In this document: piece after piece, positions 21,515 to 30,951 of the stretch | Position numbering within the stretch: the stretch's first letter is position 1 | How the letters are laid out: each line of letters opens with the position of its first letter | Notes under the pieces: generated by a model | What the model was told of the DNA's origin: nothing | The model's database searches: none | Seen by the model: the letters and a program-made list of their open reading frames with translations, nothing else | Position numbers and translations under genes: made by a program | Origin: Alphaproteobacteria bacterium | GTDB taxonomy: Bacteria; Pseudomonadota; Alphaproteobacteria; DSM-16000; Inquilinaceae | NCBI GenBank assembly: GCA_028284045.1 | Contig: JANQSN010000050.1 | Span: 29,162-93,161 of the forward strand | DNA: 64,000 bases | Direction: 5' to 3'

Positions 21515-21616
21515 GCGTACCGGACTGACCCTGGTCAGCCCGGTACGCCCCGTCATCTTGTCTTGACGCATTTTCCGAACCGCCTGGTGACTCCACCCGG
21601 CTTGAAAATGCCCTAG
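21515..21616. repeat. two-hairpin palindromic repeat, copy B
   Basis: Same architecture as 15327-15431. First palindrome 21515-21530 / 21533-21548 with one mismatch and the same CT centre. Linker with CATCTTGT. Second palindrome 21564-21616 with GCATTTTCCGAA / TTGAAAATGC arms, ending CTAG. The CTAG again supplies the TAG stop of the minus-strand gene to its right. Confidence 0.88.
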
Positions 21617-24600
21617 CCGTCGATCATCGCCTCGCGCAGCGCCATCAGCAGGCTGATCGATGCTTCGCCGGTGATCGACAGATTGGCTTGGCGCTGGAAC
21701 GACTCGATCGCCGCCCGCGTGGCCGGCCCGATCAGGCCGTCCGCGGGGCCGGGATCGAAGCCGACGGCCGACAGCCGCTCCTGGATCTCGCGGATATCGT
21801 CGCGGTTGACCGCGAGGTCCTGCGCCGTACCCGGCACCGGCGTCTCCGGCTCCGGCGTCGTTGCCGGCACCAGCGCGTCGGTGGCCGCCGGCAGCGCCTC
21901 GGGCACGGCGCCGTCTACCAGGGCCGGGGTCAGCCGGCCGAGCGCCTCTTCCGCTTCCGGATCGCCGCCTTCGGCCGCCAGCCGGTACCAGGCCGCGGCG
22001 GCCCGCAGGTCCGGCTCGCCGTCCAGCCCCTGTTCCAACAGCCGGCCGAGATGGAAGGCCCCGCGCGGGTTGCCGGCGGCACTGGCCGCCTGGAACCAAG
22101 TTGCCGACCGGCCGAGATTGGCCTCGGTGCCGCGCCCGCTCATATAGGCCAAGCCGACGGCGTTCATCGCATCGGGATGACCGGCATCGGCGGCGGTGAG
22201 GAACAGGTCGAAGGCGCCTTCGCTGTCCTGCGCCACGCCGAGCCCGCGTTCGGTCAGCACGCCTAGATTGTATTGGGCGTTGACGATGCCGTTCTCCGCA
22301 GAGCGGGCATACCAGAAGGCCGCCCGCTCATAGTTCTGAGGAATGTCCCGGCCGAGCGCATAGGTCGTGGCGAGATCGTGCTGCGCCTCCGGCTCGCCGT
22401 CGAGCGCCAGCTCCGCCAGCCGCTGGATGTCGCCGGACGCGTCGGCCGGCAGGGGGGCCAGGTCGCCCAGCGCGACTTCTTCCACGTCCGGGGCCGGCAC
22501 TGCCTCCACCGCCGGCGCGTCGGGATCGACCGGCACGTCCGGGTCGACTGCGGCGGTCTCCACGGAAACGGTCTCCGGCGAGTCGGTCTCCGGCGCGGTC
22601 GCCTGGGCCGGATCGGTGGCCCCGGCCTCCGTCGTGGCATCTTCGGCGAGGCCGTCCTCGGTTGCGCCGTCTTCGATCGGGGCATCCGCGATATCGGCGG
22701 TTTCCGCCTCGGCCGGCGCGTCGTCCTGGCCCGCGGCCCCGTCGGCCGTCGCCGCTTCGTCGCCCGCCTCGACGCCCGCGCTACCGGGCACCGGGCCTAG
22801 CTCCACCGTCGGCTCGTCCGGGGCGGCGTCCGCGGCGCCATCTGCGGCCCCGTCCGCGGCCGCCTCGGCGTCCGCTTCGGCGTCGGCGCCGGCCGGCGGT
22901 GTGGCCGCGGCGAGTTCCTCCGGCAGTGGCGACTGCCCCGGCACTTCGATGGTGTCGTCGGCCGGTCCCGTCAGCACCTCGCGATTGGCATCGACGGCCG
23001 CCTCGCGCTGATCGGCCGCGCGATCGTGATCCCAGACGATATAGGCGACCCCGCCCAGGGCCGCGGCCGCCACCAGGCCCCACATCGCCGCCTTGCCGGC
23101 GCCGCGGCGGTGCCGCCGGGGGGGCTCGTCCAGGTCTTCCTCGCCAAACGCCCCGCCGGTGAGGGGCGCGAGCGGCGGCGGCGCGGCCGGGGGCACCACC
23201 GGCTCCGCTTCCGGCGCCCGTTCGGCGAAGCGGTCGGCGATCCGGCTGTGCCGCGCCTCCGCGGCCGAGGCGGTGTCCCCGATCGGCTGCTCCGGCGGTG
23301 GCGGGCCGGGCGAACGCACCACCGACAGCGGCGAGATGGTCACCGGATCGTCGACCCGGTCCGCGCTGTCGGCCAGGTCGTCCGACCGGTCCGCGTCGTC
23401 CCCATCGGTAAGCTCGGCGGCCGTACCCTCGATATCGGCCGTCTCGATATCGGTGACCCCGACGTCGGTTGCTTCGACATCCGTCGTTTCGACGTTGGTG
23501 GCCTCGACGTCGGTGGTCTCAACATCGGTCGAGTCGATATGGGTGGTCTCGATATCGGCCGCGCCGGCATCTGCGATGTCGATATGGGTGGCCGCGACAT
23601 CCGTCGCGTCGACATCGGTCACGTCCGCGTCGGTGACGCTAGTGTCCGTGACGTTTGTGTCCGTGACACTAGTGTCCACGATACTCTCATCCGTGACGCT
23701 GTCCTCGGCGATGCCCGTGTCGATCCGGTCGTCATCGTCCGATCGGTCGTCGCCGGTGGCCGGATCGCCGTCGGCGAAGTCTCCCGCCGCCTCGGCGGTG
23801 GCTTCGTCATCCACCGTCGCGGAATCATCACCGGTGTCCGGGGGCGGCGCCTCGTCATCGATGTCCGCCGTCCGGTCTTCCGCCTCGTCGGTCTCCGCCT
23901 CCAGGGTCGGGCGACGGCCCAGCGTATCGGCGCCGAGGCCCACCGCCCCTGCGCCCGCCGCCGCCAGCCCGGCCATCGCCGCATAGCCGCTCCAGCCGGT
24001 TCCGGGGCGATGGCTGACCTCGTCGGCCGGATCGGGCGGATCGACGGGCTCGTCCTGGGCGTCGGCCTGCATCGGCGCGTCCGGCCCGCCCGGCCGGTCG
24101 GGTGCGTAGTCGCTAAGGTCGCCGATCAGGGACGGCGACGGCGCTTCGGTCTCCGCCGCCGGTGCGGCGTCCTCGACCGCATCGAAGCTCGCCGCGCGCG
24201 CCTCGACGGTTTCGCCGGTGTCGGGCGCCTCATCGGTCGCGGTCTCTTCGGGGGTCTCCGGCGGTTCGACCGTCTCGACTGTCTCGGCCATCTCAGCCGT
24301 CTCGTCGGCCTGGACCGGCGCGGCCACCGTCTCGTCCGTTTCGTGATCGCCGTCGGTGGCGGCCGGTTCGGGCGTCCCGGTCTCAGAGTCGTCGTCGACT
24401 TCCCCTGCCGCGGGGACGTCAGCGGCGGAGATGTCCGCGTCCGGGACGTCAGCGGCGGGGATGTCCGTGGCGGGGTCTTCGGCGGTCCCCTCCGCCATCG
24501 CGGCTTCGGCCAGGCCGGTCAGCCGTTCCACCTTGCCGTCGATGGCGTCCATGCGTTGGGCGACGTCACGCTCCACCACCTCGATCCGCTCGGCGATGTT

Positions 24601-24723
24601 GCGCTCCACGGCGTCGATCCGGCGGGCGATGTTCTGCAGGGCGTTTCTCAGTTCCGCCCCGGTGATGCCGCGCTCGGTACCCGGCCGCGTGGCGCGGATC
24701 GTCGGTCGCAATTGATCGGTCAT
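21613..24723 (-). CDS. PodJ-like polar localisation protein with Sel1 repeats and peptidoglycan-binding domain
   Basis: A 1036-residue protein. Residues 20-68 form an 11-residue-periodic coiled coil (IARRIDAVERN, IAERIEVVERD, VAQRMDAIDGK). Residues about 70-540 are acidic and low-complexity. They include about 17 five-residue units (341-435) such as VTDTS, TTDVE, ATDVG. One transmembrane helix (about 547-565, MWGLVAAAALGGVAYIVWD) follows a basic HRR patch. The outer part has four Sel1 repeats (about 760-930) and a PG_binding_1 domain at the C-terminus (IREIQERLSAVGFDPGPADG). This order matches PodJ, the alphaproteobacterial pole organiser, although sequence identity cannot be judged. The stop lies in a repeat element. 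Confidence 0.8.
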   Translation of the reverse strand: MTDQLRPTIRATRPGTERGITGAELRNALQNIARRIDAVERNIAERIEVVERDVAQRMDAIDGKVERLTGLAEAAMAEGTAEDPATDIPAADVPDADISAADVPAAGEVDDDSETGTPEPAATDGDHETDETVAAPVQADETAEMAETVETVEPPETPEETATDEAPDTGETVEARAASFDAVEDAAPAAETEAPSPSLIGDLSDYAPDRPGGPDAPMQADAQDEPVDPPDPADEVSHRPGTGWSGYAAMAGLAAAGAGAVGLGADTLGRRPTLEAETDEAEDRTADIDDEAPPPDTGDDSATVDDEATAEAAGDFADGDPATGDDRSDDDDRIDTGIAEDSVTDESIVDTSVTDTNVTDTSVTDADVTDVDATDVAATHIDIADAGAADIETTHIDSTDVETTDVEATNVETTDVEATDVGVTDIETADIEGTAAELTDGDDADRSDDLADSADRVDDPVTISPLSVVRSPGPPPPEQPIGDTASAAEARHSRIADRFAERAPEAEPVVPPAAPPPLAPLTGGAFGEEDLDEPPRRHRRGAGKAAMWGLVAAAALGGVAYIVWDHDRAADQREAAVDANREVLTGPADDTIEVPGQSPLPEELAAATPPAGADAEADAEAAADGAADGAADAAPDEPTVELGPVPGSAGVEAGDEAATADGAAGQDDAPAEAETADIADAPIEDGATEDGLAEDATTEAGATDPAQATAPETDSPETVSVETAAVDPDVPVDPDAPAVEAVPAPDVEEVALGDLAPLPADASGDIQRLAELALDGEPEAQHDLATTYALGRDIPQNYERAAFWYARSAENGIVNAQYNLGVLTERGLGVAQDSEGAFDLFLTAADAGHPDAMNAVGLAYMSGRGTEANLGRSATWFQAASAAGNPRGAFHLGRLLEQGLDGEPDLRAAAAWYRLAAEGGDPEAEEALGRLTPALVDGAVPEALPAATDALVPATTPEPETPVPGTAQDLAVNRDDIREIQERLSAVGFDPGPADGLIGPATRAAIESFQRQANLSITGEASISLLMALREAMIDG

Positions 24724-24994
24724 CCTGCCGAACCCTTGAGGTCAGCGCCGTCTTGAGGACGAGCGCGGGAGAGGAGGGGCGTCGAGTCCGCTCCGGCAAA
24801 GCCCGACGGCACGGAACAAGTGATGCCACACTGGGTTTCCGGCCACGGCGCGACCGTGACGAGAAATCCGAGCTTGCACTTACCCGCCATATCAACGGGT
24901 TGCAACTTTAGCAGAATTATGGCTGCGCTTGCAGCGCTACAGTAAAGCCGGTAGCCTCGCGCCGCCTTGGTCGGACCGATGTCGGCCGATCTCT

Positions 24995-25069
24995 TGGGGC
25001 GTCGCCAAGTGGTAAGGCAACGGTTTTTGGTACCGTCATTCGCAGGTTCGAATCCTGCCGCCCCAGCCA
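24995..25069 (+). tRNA. tRNA-Gln (anticodon TTG)
   Basis: A 75-nt cloverleaf. The acceptor stem TGGGGCG pairs with CGCCCCA, followed by discriminator G and an encoded CCA. The anticodon loop shows TTTTGGT with anticodon TTG, read as CAA/CAG glutamine. The T arm is GCAGGTTCGAATCCTGC. No integrase or target duplication is nearby. Confidence 0.97.
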
Positions 25070-25124
25070 CCGGCGCAACCGGCCAGCCCGCTGGCCCGAT
25101 CCGACGCCGACCGCCAAGCCGACT

Positions 25125-26282
25125 TCAGGCCGGATCCAGGCCGATGCACGCGCGGTAGAGCCGCACCGTGTCACGGCCGATCGCCTCGGCGGAGAAATCC
25201 GCTTCCACCAGCCGGCGCGACGCCAGCCCGAACTGGCGGCGCAGGCCCGCATCGGCGACCAGCCGGGCGAGCGCCTCGGCCAGCGCGCCGGCATCGTCCG
25301 GCGGCACCAGCAGCGCATTGACGCCAGCGCGGGCGATCTCCCGGCAGCCGGGAACATCCGTCGCCACCAAGGGCCGGGCACTGGCCGCGGCCTCCAGCAG
25401 GCTCTTCGGCAGGCCCTCCCGGCGCGACGCCAGCACGCCGATATGCGCCCCGCGCCAGACGGCGGCGACATCGTCGGTGTGGCCGTGCCAGACGATCCCG
25501 GCCTGCCCGGCATGGCGCCTCAGCGCCGCGTCGCGCAGGCTGGTCGGGTTCTCCGGGTCCGGTGTGCCAACCAGCCACAGCGTCACCGGATGCCCCGCCG
25601 CGTGCAGCCGGCGGAAGGCGGCGATCAGCGTTGCGACCCCTTTGTCGGCGAGCATGCGGCCGACATAGGCGATCACCACCGGCGGCGCCGGCGGCGCCGG
25701 TGCCGGGCTGTAGCGCGCCACATCGACGCCGGAGCCGCGGATCAGCCAGGCTCGGTCCGGGTCGATCAGCCCGCGGTCGACCAGCAGGTCGCGGTCGTCG
25801 CCGTTCTGCACGATCACCCGGCTGGGCCGCCGCCGCAGCAGCCAGCCGAGCAGCGGGTAGACCAGCTGGGCCAGCAGCCGCGCGGTCCAGCGCCGGCCGA
25901 TGAACAACGTGCCCAGGCCGGTCGGCGCGTTGACCACCGCCGGCACGCGGGCAAGCCAGGCGGCCAACCCGCCGAGCACGATCGGTTTCATGGCCACGTG
26001 ATGCACCACCGCCGGCCGGTGACGGCGGTAGAGCCGGGCGATCGCCCAGACCGCGCGGATCAGCGCCAGCGGGTTCAGGCTGCGGCGCCGCCAGGCCAGC
26101 GGCATGAGCGTGAAGCCGGCTTCCTCGATGCGCGGGCCGTGCTGGGCGACGCGGGTCGCCACGGCGACGCGGAACCCCGCCGCCTGGGCCGCCCGCGCCA
26201 TCGGCAGGCGGTGCGACCAAAAATACCAGTCCTCCGTCACCAGATAGATCAGGAGCGGCGGTGAAGGCGGCGTCCCGTTCAT
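25125..26282 (-). CDS. family 4 glycosyltransferase (GT-B fold)
   Basis: A 385-residue glycosyltransferase likely transferring a sugar nucleotide to a lipid-linked or capsular glycan. N-terminal half: YLVTEDWYFWSHRLPMARAAQAAGF and VNAPTGLGTLFIG. C-terminal half: VIAYVGRMLADKGVATLIAAF, LWLVG and the EX7E-type end EGLPKSLLEAAASARPLVATDVPGC. The start resembles enzymes beginning LLIYLVTEDW..., a group often tied to surface polysaccharide. It overlaps the next upstream gene by 4 nt. Confidence 0.9.
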   Translation of the reverse strand: MNGTPPSPPLLIYLVTEDWYFWSHRLPMARAAQAAGFRVAVATRVAQHGPRIEEAGFTLMPLAWRRRSLNPLALIRAVWAIARLYRRHRPAVVHHVAMKPIVLGGLAAWLARVPAVVNAPTGLGTLFIGRRWTARLLAQLVYPLLGWLLRRRPSRVIVQNGDDRDLLVDRGLIDPDRAWLIRGSGVDVARYSPAPAPPAPPVVIAYVGRMLADKGVATLIAAFRRLHAAGHPVTLWLVGTPDPENPTSLRDAALRRHAGQAGIVWHGHTDDVAAVWRGAHIGVLASRREGLPKSLLEAAASARPLVATDVPGCREIARAGVNALLVPPDDAGALAEALARLVADAGLRRQFGLASRRLVEADFSAEAIGRDTVRLYRACIGLDPA

Positions 26283-27382
26283 GGCGTCGCCCCGTCGAGC
26301 AGCGCCAGGAAGCGCGCCCCCACCACCGACTGGTCGAAGCGCGCCGGCAGCAGGCTCGCGGCATCCTCCGATCGGTCGCGCGGCACGGCCGCCGCGACCG
26401 CCCCGGCGAACGCGGCGCCGGGCGCAGCGATCGTCAGCGCGCCGGCGGGGACATCCGCGGCGATCTCCGGCAATCCGCCCGCCTCCGGCGTTGCGATGAC
26501 GGGCACGCCCAGCGCCAGCGCCTCCAGCGCGGCATTGGGCAGGCCTTCCCAGCGCGACGGCATCAGGAAGGCATCCGCCCCGGCCACCCAGGCCACCGCA
26601 TCGGCCTGCCAGCCGGGAAGCGACACGCGGCCGTCCAGCCCGGCGGCCGCGATCGCGCGGGCCAGTGCTGCGCGCTCCGGCCCTTCCCCCAAAATCGTCA
26701 GATGGTCATCGGGGCCAAGATCGGGCCACAGCGCCAGCAGCCGGTCAAAACCCTTCTGGCGTACCAGCCGGCCGCTGGCGACGAAGCGGCGGCCCGGGCC
26801 CGGGTGACGCCGCACCGGCCGGGCGCGGTCCCTCAGCGCCGCCGCATCCACCGGGTTCTCCAGCACCGCCAGGCGGGCCGCCGGCACGGCGAAGTCGCGG
26901 GCGAACTCCGCCGCCATCCGCGCGGAGGTGGCGAGCACCAGATCGGCGCGCCGGTAGAGGCGGCGGTAGAGGAACCGGGCCACGGACGGGTGGGGCCAGT
27001 TCGCCAGTGCCAGAGACGGCAAATTCGCCTCCCGCAGCACCAGCCGGCCCGGGCGGAACAGCCCGGCCGTCGCCGCCAGCGCCAGATTGATATAGCCGAA
27101 GCTGGAGACCACCGCCGCCGGCCGGGCTCGCCGCAGCCGGCCGATCAGCGCCGGCCAGGCCGCGCGCAGCCGCCGCCGGCCCAGCACCTCCACCGCGATT
27201 CCGGGTTCCCGCGGCACCGCCAGAGGGCCGGCATCCTCCAAGAGCAGAAGAAGGCAAGGCCGGCCGCCGGCCGCCGCCGCCTTCAGAAGGGTCAGCGTCA
27301 CCCGCTCCGCTCCGCCCCCGGCGAGGGAGGGCAGCACGAACACCAGCGGTCCGGTTCGGGGCCGATCCGTCGTTTCAGCCAT
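26279..27382 (-). CDS. family 4 glycosyltransferase
   Basis: A 367-residue GT-B glycosyltransferase. The N-terminus has VFVLPSLAGGGAERVTLTLL, a signature of family 4 enzymes of lipopolysaccharide and capsule synthesis. The C-terminal donor half has RFVASGRLVRQKGFDRLL, LTILGEGPER, VSLPGWQAD and the SRWEGLPNAALEALALGVPVIAT loop with the conserved Glu pair. Donor and acceptor are unknown. It overlaps its neighbours on both sides. Confidence 0.9.
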   Translation of the reverse strand: MAETTDRPRTGPLVFVLPSLAGGGAERVTLTLLKAAAAGGRPCLLLLLEDAGPLAVPREPGIAVEVLGRRRLRAAWPALIGRLRRARPAAVVSSFGYINLALAATAGLFRPGRLVLREANLPSLALANWPHPSVARFLYRRLYRRADLVLATSARMAAEFARDFAVPAARLAVLENPVDAAALRDRARPVRRHPGPGRRFVASGRLVRQKGFDRLLALWPDLGPDDHLTILGEGPERAALARAIAAAGLDGRVSLPGWQADAVAWVAGADAFLMPSRWEGLPNAALEALALGVPVIATPEAGGLPEIAADVPAGALTIAAPGAAFAGAVAAAVPRDRSEDAASLLPARFDQSVVGARFLALLDGATP

Positions 27383-28403
27383 CGCCCTGATCGGTCAAAC
27401 GCAAGAGAGCCTCGACGACCCGCTCCGCCCCCCGCCCGTCGACCAGATCGACGCCCGCCCGGCGCAGCCTGAGGCGATGGTCGCCATCCTCGATCAGCGC
27501 CGCAATCGTCTCGGCCAGCGCGGTCGGTGAGGCGTCCCCGATCCGGCCGGCATCGATGGTGGCACCGGCCGCGGCAACGGCGATGACGTTCCCCGCGTCG
27601 GCCGCATCGCGCGCCAAGGTGATCGATGGCACGCCGCAGCACAAGAGGCCCGCGAGCTGCCAGCCGCCATGGCCGATGACCAAGTCGGTGGCGCGAAAAT
27701 AGTCCGTCGGATCCCCCCAGTCGACCTCCACCATCGCCGAGCCGAGCCGCTCGGCCTGACGGCTGATCTGCTCGATCTCCGCCATATGGCGGTCGGCCAG
27801 CACGACGATCACGCCGCGCTGCTCCAGCCGGCCCAGCGCGTCGAGCGCCAGGTGGACGCCGGCCGGCGCCCCCATCGCCACCAGCAGCCGATCGGCCGTC
27901 GGCGGCGCGGCATCCTCGGCGCGCAGCGCATCGCGAACCGCGCCCAGCGCCGGGTCCAGCAACGCATAGGCAAGCCCGGCGAGCACCGGCCGGCCGCCGG
28001 GCGCCGGCGGATCGACGGTCGCCCCGGGCGACGGGTCGATCATCAGACCGGCCGCGCCCGACCGGTCGTGTGCCCCGATCACCGCGGTCGGCACGCGGCC
28101 CGCGATCTCCGCCAGCCCGTCATGCGCCGCGGCCGGAGACGCGAAGACCGCGCCGCGGAGCCTGCCCTCGCCGACCGCCGCGCCGAGGGCGGTGGGGGCG
28201 GTCCGGCCGGCTTCCTCCACCAGGGCGAAGCCGCAGCGGTGGATGGCGGCGATGGCATCGCCTTCCGGCTCGGCGAAGAACCGAACCTCCTGGCCTGCGG
28301 CGCGGAGCGCCAGCGCCAACGCAAGGCCTTGCTGGGTCGCGCCGGTGGCGTCGCGATCTCGCGGCGACAGTCTGATACCCCAGGGGCGGATCTGGCCGGT
28401 CAT
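27375..28403 (-). CDS. PseG-like nucleotide-sugar hydrolase/GT-B family protein
   Basis: A 342-residue GT-B protein resembling PseG, the UDP-sugar hydrolase of pseudaminic acid synthesis. The N-terminus has GIRLSPRDRDATGATQQGLALALALRAAGQ. The C-terminal half has DRLLVAMGAPAGVHLALDAL, VIVVLADRHMAEIEQ and DLVIGHGGWQLAGLLCCGVPSITLA, the nucleotide-binding loop of this family. No other pse genes are present, so it may be a general glycan enzyme. It overlaps the downstream glycosyltransferase by 8 nt and heads a three-gene leftward operon. Confidence 0.7.
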   Translation of the reverse strand: MTGQIRPWGIRLSPRDRDATGATQQGLALALALRAAGQEVRFFAEPEGDAIAAIHRCGFALVEEAGRTAPTALGAAVGEGRLRGAVFASPAAAHDGLAEIAGRVPTAVIGAHDRSGAAGLMIDPSPGATVDPPAPGGRPVLAGLAYALLDPALGAVRDALRAEDAAPPTADRLLVAMGAPAGVHLALDALGRLEQRGVIVVLADRHMAEIEQISRQAERLGSAMVEVDWGDPTDYFRATDLVIGHGGWQLAGLLCCGVPSITLARDAADAGNVIAVAAAGATIDAGRIGDASPTALAETIAALIEDGDHRLRLRRAGVDLVDGRGAERVVEALLRLTDQGDG

Positions 28404-28654
28404 CCATGGCTCGAGTCGGATCCCCCGGCATCGTCAATCGGCCAAGGGGAATCGACGCCGCTGACGACCCGCAACCAGGGTCGGCAGGGACAAGCCTCCT
28501 GATACATCAGATCTTGCAACCGAGAAACCGGCGACCCCGCGCGAGGCCGCTTGGCCGGTCCTCCGGTTGCCCGTCGCGGACGCCCGGGCCTTGCCGTCGC
28601 GGGCCGGCGGGACTATGCGATGGGGCGCACGCGCCGGTTCCGCGCCGGTGTCCC

Positions 28655-30178
28655 ATGAAAAGCGCGATGGTGATGTCCAACCCTGCCCTCGACCCGATCC
28701 CGGCGACCGTGGTGCCGCTCGCCGACCTGCCCGCGCCGGCCACGCCGCCGTCGGACCGCAAGGAGACCCTGCGCCTGCTGTTCGACGACCTGGCCGGCGA
28801 GCGCGAGGCGTGGATCGAGCGGTCGATCAGCTTCTACCGCGAAGACGAGCGGTATATGGGATTCCTCATCCAGCCGGGCCTGCGCGTGCTGGACATCGGC
28901 TGCGGAACCGGGCGGCTGCTCGCCGCGCTGGCCCCGTCGGTCGGCATCGGCGTCGACTTCAGCGGCGCCATGGTCGCCGAGGCGCGCCGGCGCCATCCGG
29001 AGCTGACCTTCCTGGAAGGCGATCTGGAGGATCCGGCGACCATCGAGGAACTGGCCGAGCAAGGCCCGTTCGACGCGATCGTGCTGTCCGACACGTTGGG
29101 CTTTGTCGACGATGTCCAGACGGCGCTGGAGCGCCTGCAGCCGCTCTGCCACGCCGACACCCGCCTGATCGTCGCGCAATACTCCCATCTCTGGGAGCCG
29201 GCATTGAGCCTGGCGACGCGCATCGGCCACCGCATGCCGGTGCCGCAGGCCAACTGGCTCGCCTCCGTCGACGTGTTGAACCTGCTGACGCTGGCCGGCT
29301 TCGAGCCGATCAAGCGGGAATGGCGCCAACTCCTCCCGCGCCGCCTGCTCGGCCTCGGCTGGCTGGCCAACCGGTTCTTCGCACCCTTGCCGGTGCTGCG
29401 CCGGCTGTGCCTGCGCCACTACATCGTCGCGCGGTCGATGCGCGCCCAGCGGCCGCGGTCGCTGTCCGCCTCCATCGTCATCCCGGCGCGCAACGAGCGC
29501 GGCAATATCGAGGCGGCGGTGGAGCGGCTGCCGCCCTTCGGGCGCGAGCAGGAGATCGTCTTCGTCGAAGGCAACAGCCAGGACGGCACCTGGGAGGAGA
29601 TCTTGCGGGTGCGCGACCGGCACCCGGATCGCCGGATCACCTGCCTGCAGCAGACCGGGCGCGGCAAGGGCGATGCGGTGCGCGCCGGCTTCGCCGCGGC
29701 GTCGGGCGAGGTGGTGATGATCCTCGACGCCGACCTGACGGTGCCGCCGGAGGACCTGCCCAAGGTCCACCGGCTGATCGAACGCGGCAGCGCGGAATTC
29801 GTCAACGGCACCCGCTTCGTCTACCCGATGGAGGCGGAGGCGATGCGGTTCCTGAACTACTGGGCTAACCGCACCTTCGCCGTCATCTTCTCCTTCCTGC
29901 TCAACCAGCCGTTCAGCGACACGCTTTGCGGCACCAAGGCGCTGACCGCCGACGCCTATCGCCGGCTGGCGGCGAACCGGCACTATTTTGGCGATTTCGA
30001 CCCGTTCGGCGATTTCGACCTGATCTTCGGGGCGGCCAAGCTCAACCTCCGCATGGTGGAGGTGCCGGTGCGCTATGCCGCGCGCCACTACGGCACCACC
30101 CAGATCTCGCGCTTCCAGCATGGCTGGCTGCTCTTGCGCATGGTGGTCTTCGCCTATCGCAAGCTGAAGGCCCTTTGA
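28655..30178 (+). CDS. fused SAM-dependent methyltransferase and family 2 glycosyltransferase
   Basis: A 507-residue two-enzyme fusion. Residues about 30-240 are a class I methyltransferase: LRVLDIGCGTGRLLAALAP (SAM motif I), VGIGVDFSGAMVAEARRR, AIVLSDTLGFVDDV. Residues about 270-500 are a GT-A glycosyltransferase like dolichyl-phosphate mannose synthases: SIVIPARNERGNIEAAVERL, VEGNSQDGTWEEI, MILDADLTVPPEDLP with a DXD-like Asp pair, and TLCGTKALTADAYRR. Each half is well conserved, so both may be active. ATG at 28655; a second in-frame ATG follows closely. It heads a rightward operon of membrane-glycan genes. Confidence 0.85.
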   Translation: MKSAMVMSNPALDPIPATVVPLADLPAPATPPSDRKETLRLLFDDLAGEREAWIERSISFYREDERYMGFLIQPGLRVLDIGCGTGRLLAALAPSVGIGVDFSGAMVAEARRRHPELTFLEGDLEDPATIEELAEQGPFDAIVLSDTLGFVDDVQTALERLQPLCHADTRLIVAQYSHLWEPALSLATRIGHRMPVPQANWLASVDVLNLLTLAGFEPIKREWRQLLPRRLLGLGWLANRFFAPLPVLRRLCLRHYIVARSMRAQRPRSLSASIVIPARNERGNIEAAVERLPPFGREQEIVFVEGNSQDGTWEEILRVRDRHPDRRITCLQQTGRGKGDAVRAGFAAASGEVVMILDADLTVPPEDLPKVHRLIERGSAEFVNGTRFVYPMEAEAMRFLNYWANRTFAVIFSFLLNQPFSDTLCGTKALTADAYRRLAANRHYFGDFDPFGDFDLIFGAAKLNLRMVEVPVRYAARHYGTTQISRFQHGWLLLRMVVFAYRKLKAL

Positions 30179-30951
30179 CCCTGGGCGGGGCGACGGCCAG
30201 CGCGGCGGCGGCCGCGCGCCTGGGCGAGCATCGCGGGCGCTGGCAGGACAAGCCGGTGCTGCGGGCGATCTACGGCGACTATTACGACCGGCTCGCCGCC
30301 CGGCTGGTCGCAGGGCGCACGCTGGAACTGGGCGGCGGGCCCGGCAACCTGAAGTCCTGGATCGCCGGGCGGCCCGGGGCGGGGCCGGTGGTGACCACGG
30401 ATATCGTGGCCAACCCCTGGCTCGATGCCGCCTGCGACGCCCAGGCCCTGCCCTTCGCCGACGGCGCCTTCGCCAACATCGTCATGGTCGACGTGCTGCA
30501 CCATATCGAGCGGCCGGTGCGCTTCCTGACCGAAGCGGTGCGCGTGTTGCGCCCTGGCGGGCGGCTGGTGGCGCTGGAGCCGGCGATCACGCCGGTCGCG
30601 GGGCTGGCCTACCGCTTCGCCCATCCCGAGCCGGTGGACATGGCCGCCGATCCGCTGGCCGACGGCCCGTTGCAGCCCGGCCGCGACCCTTTCGACGCCA
30701 ACCAGGCGGTGGCGACGCGGCTGGCCGGCCGCGACCGCGCCCGCACCGCGCATCGGATCGCCGGGCTGCGGTTGATGGAGACGCGCTGGCTGAGCCTGTT
30801 CGCCTACCCGCTGTCCGGCGGGTTCCGGTCTTGGTCGCTGATCCCGGCCGGCCTGGTGCCGGCGGCCCTGGCGATGGAGCGGTGGCTGGAGCCGTGGCTC
30901 GGCCGGTTGGCCGGGTTCCGCTTGCTACTGGTCTACGAGCGGACGCCATGA
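30175..30951 (+). CDS. class I SAM-dependent methyltransferase
   Basis: A 258-residue methyltransferase. TLELGGGPGNLKSW is motif I; VTTDIV, DAQALPFADGAFANIVMVDVLHHIERP and EAVRVLRPGGRLVALEPAITP follow in order. The start is TTG at 30175, overlapping the previous stop as TTGA, and no other start fits. The acceptor is unknown; its setting suggests a glycan or lipid carrier. Confidence 0.85.
   Translation: MTLGGATASAAAAARLGEHRGRWQDKPVLRAIYGDYYDRLAARLVAGRTLELGGGPGNLKSWIAGRPGAGPVVTTDIVANPWLDAACDAQALPFADGAFANIVMVDVLHHIERPVRFLTEAVRVLRPGGRLVALEPAITPVAGLAYRFAHPEPVDMAADPLADGPLQPGRDPFDANQAVATRLAGRDRARTAHRIAGLRLMETRWLSLFAYPLSGGFRSWSLIPAGLVPAALAMERWLEPWLGRLAGFRLLLVYERTP

Noticed and set aside
23418..23700. 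Short periodic DNA repeats suggestive of a CRISPR array
   Set aside because: The period is 15 bp and keeps reading frame in a protein; no spacers and no cas genes.
24995..25069. tRNA-Gln as an integration site of a genomic island
   Set aside because: No integrase, no partial tRNA copy, and flanking genes look chromosomal in composition.
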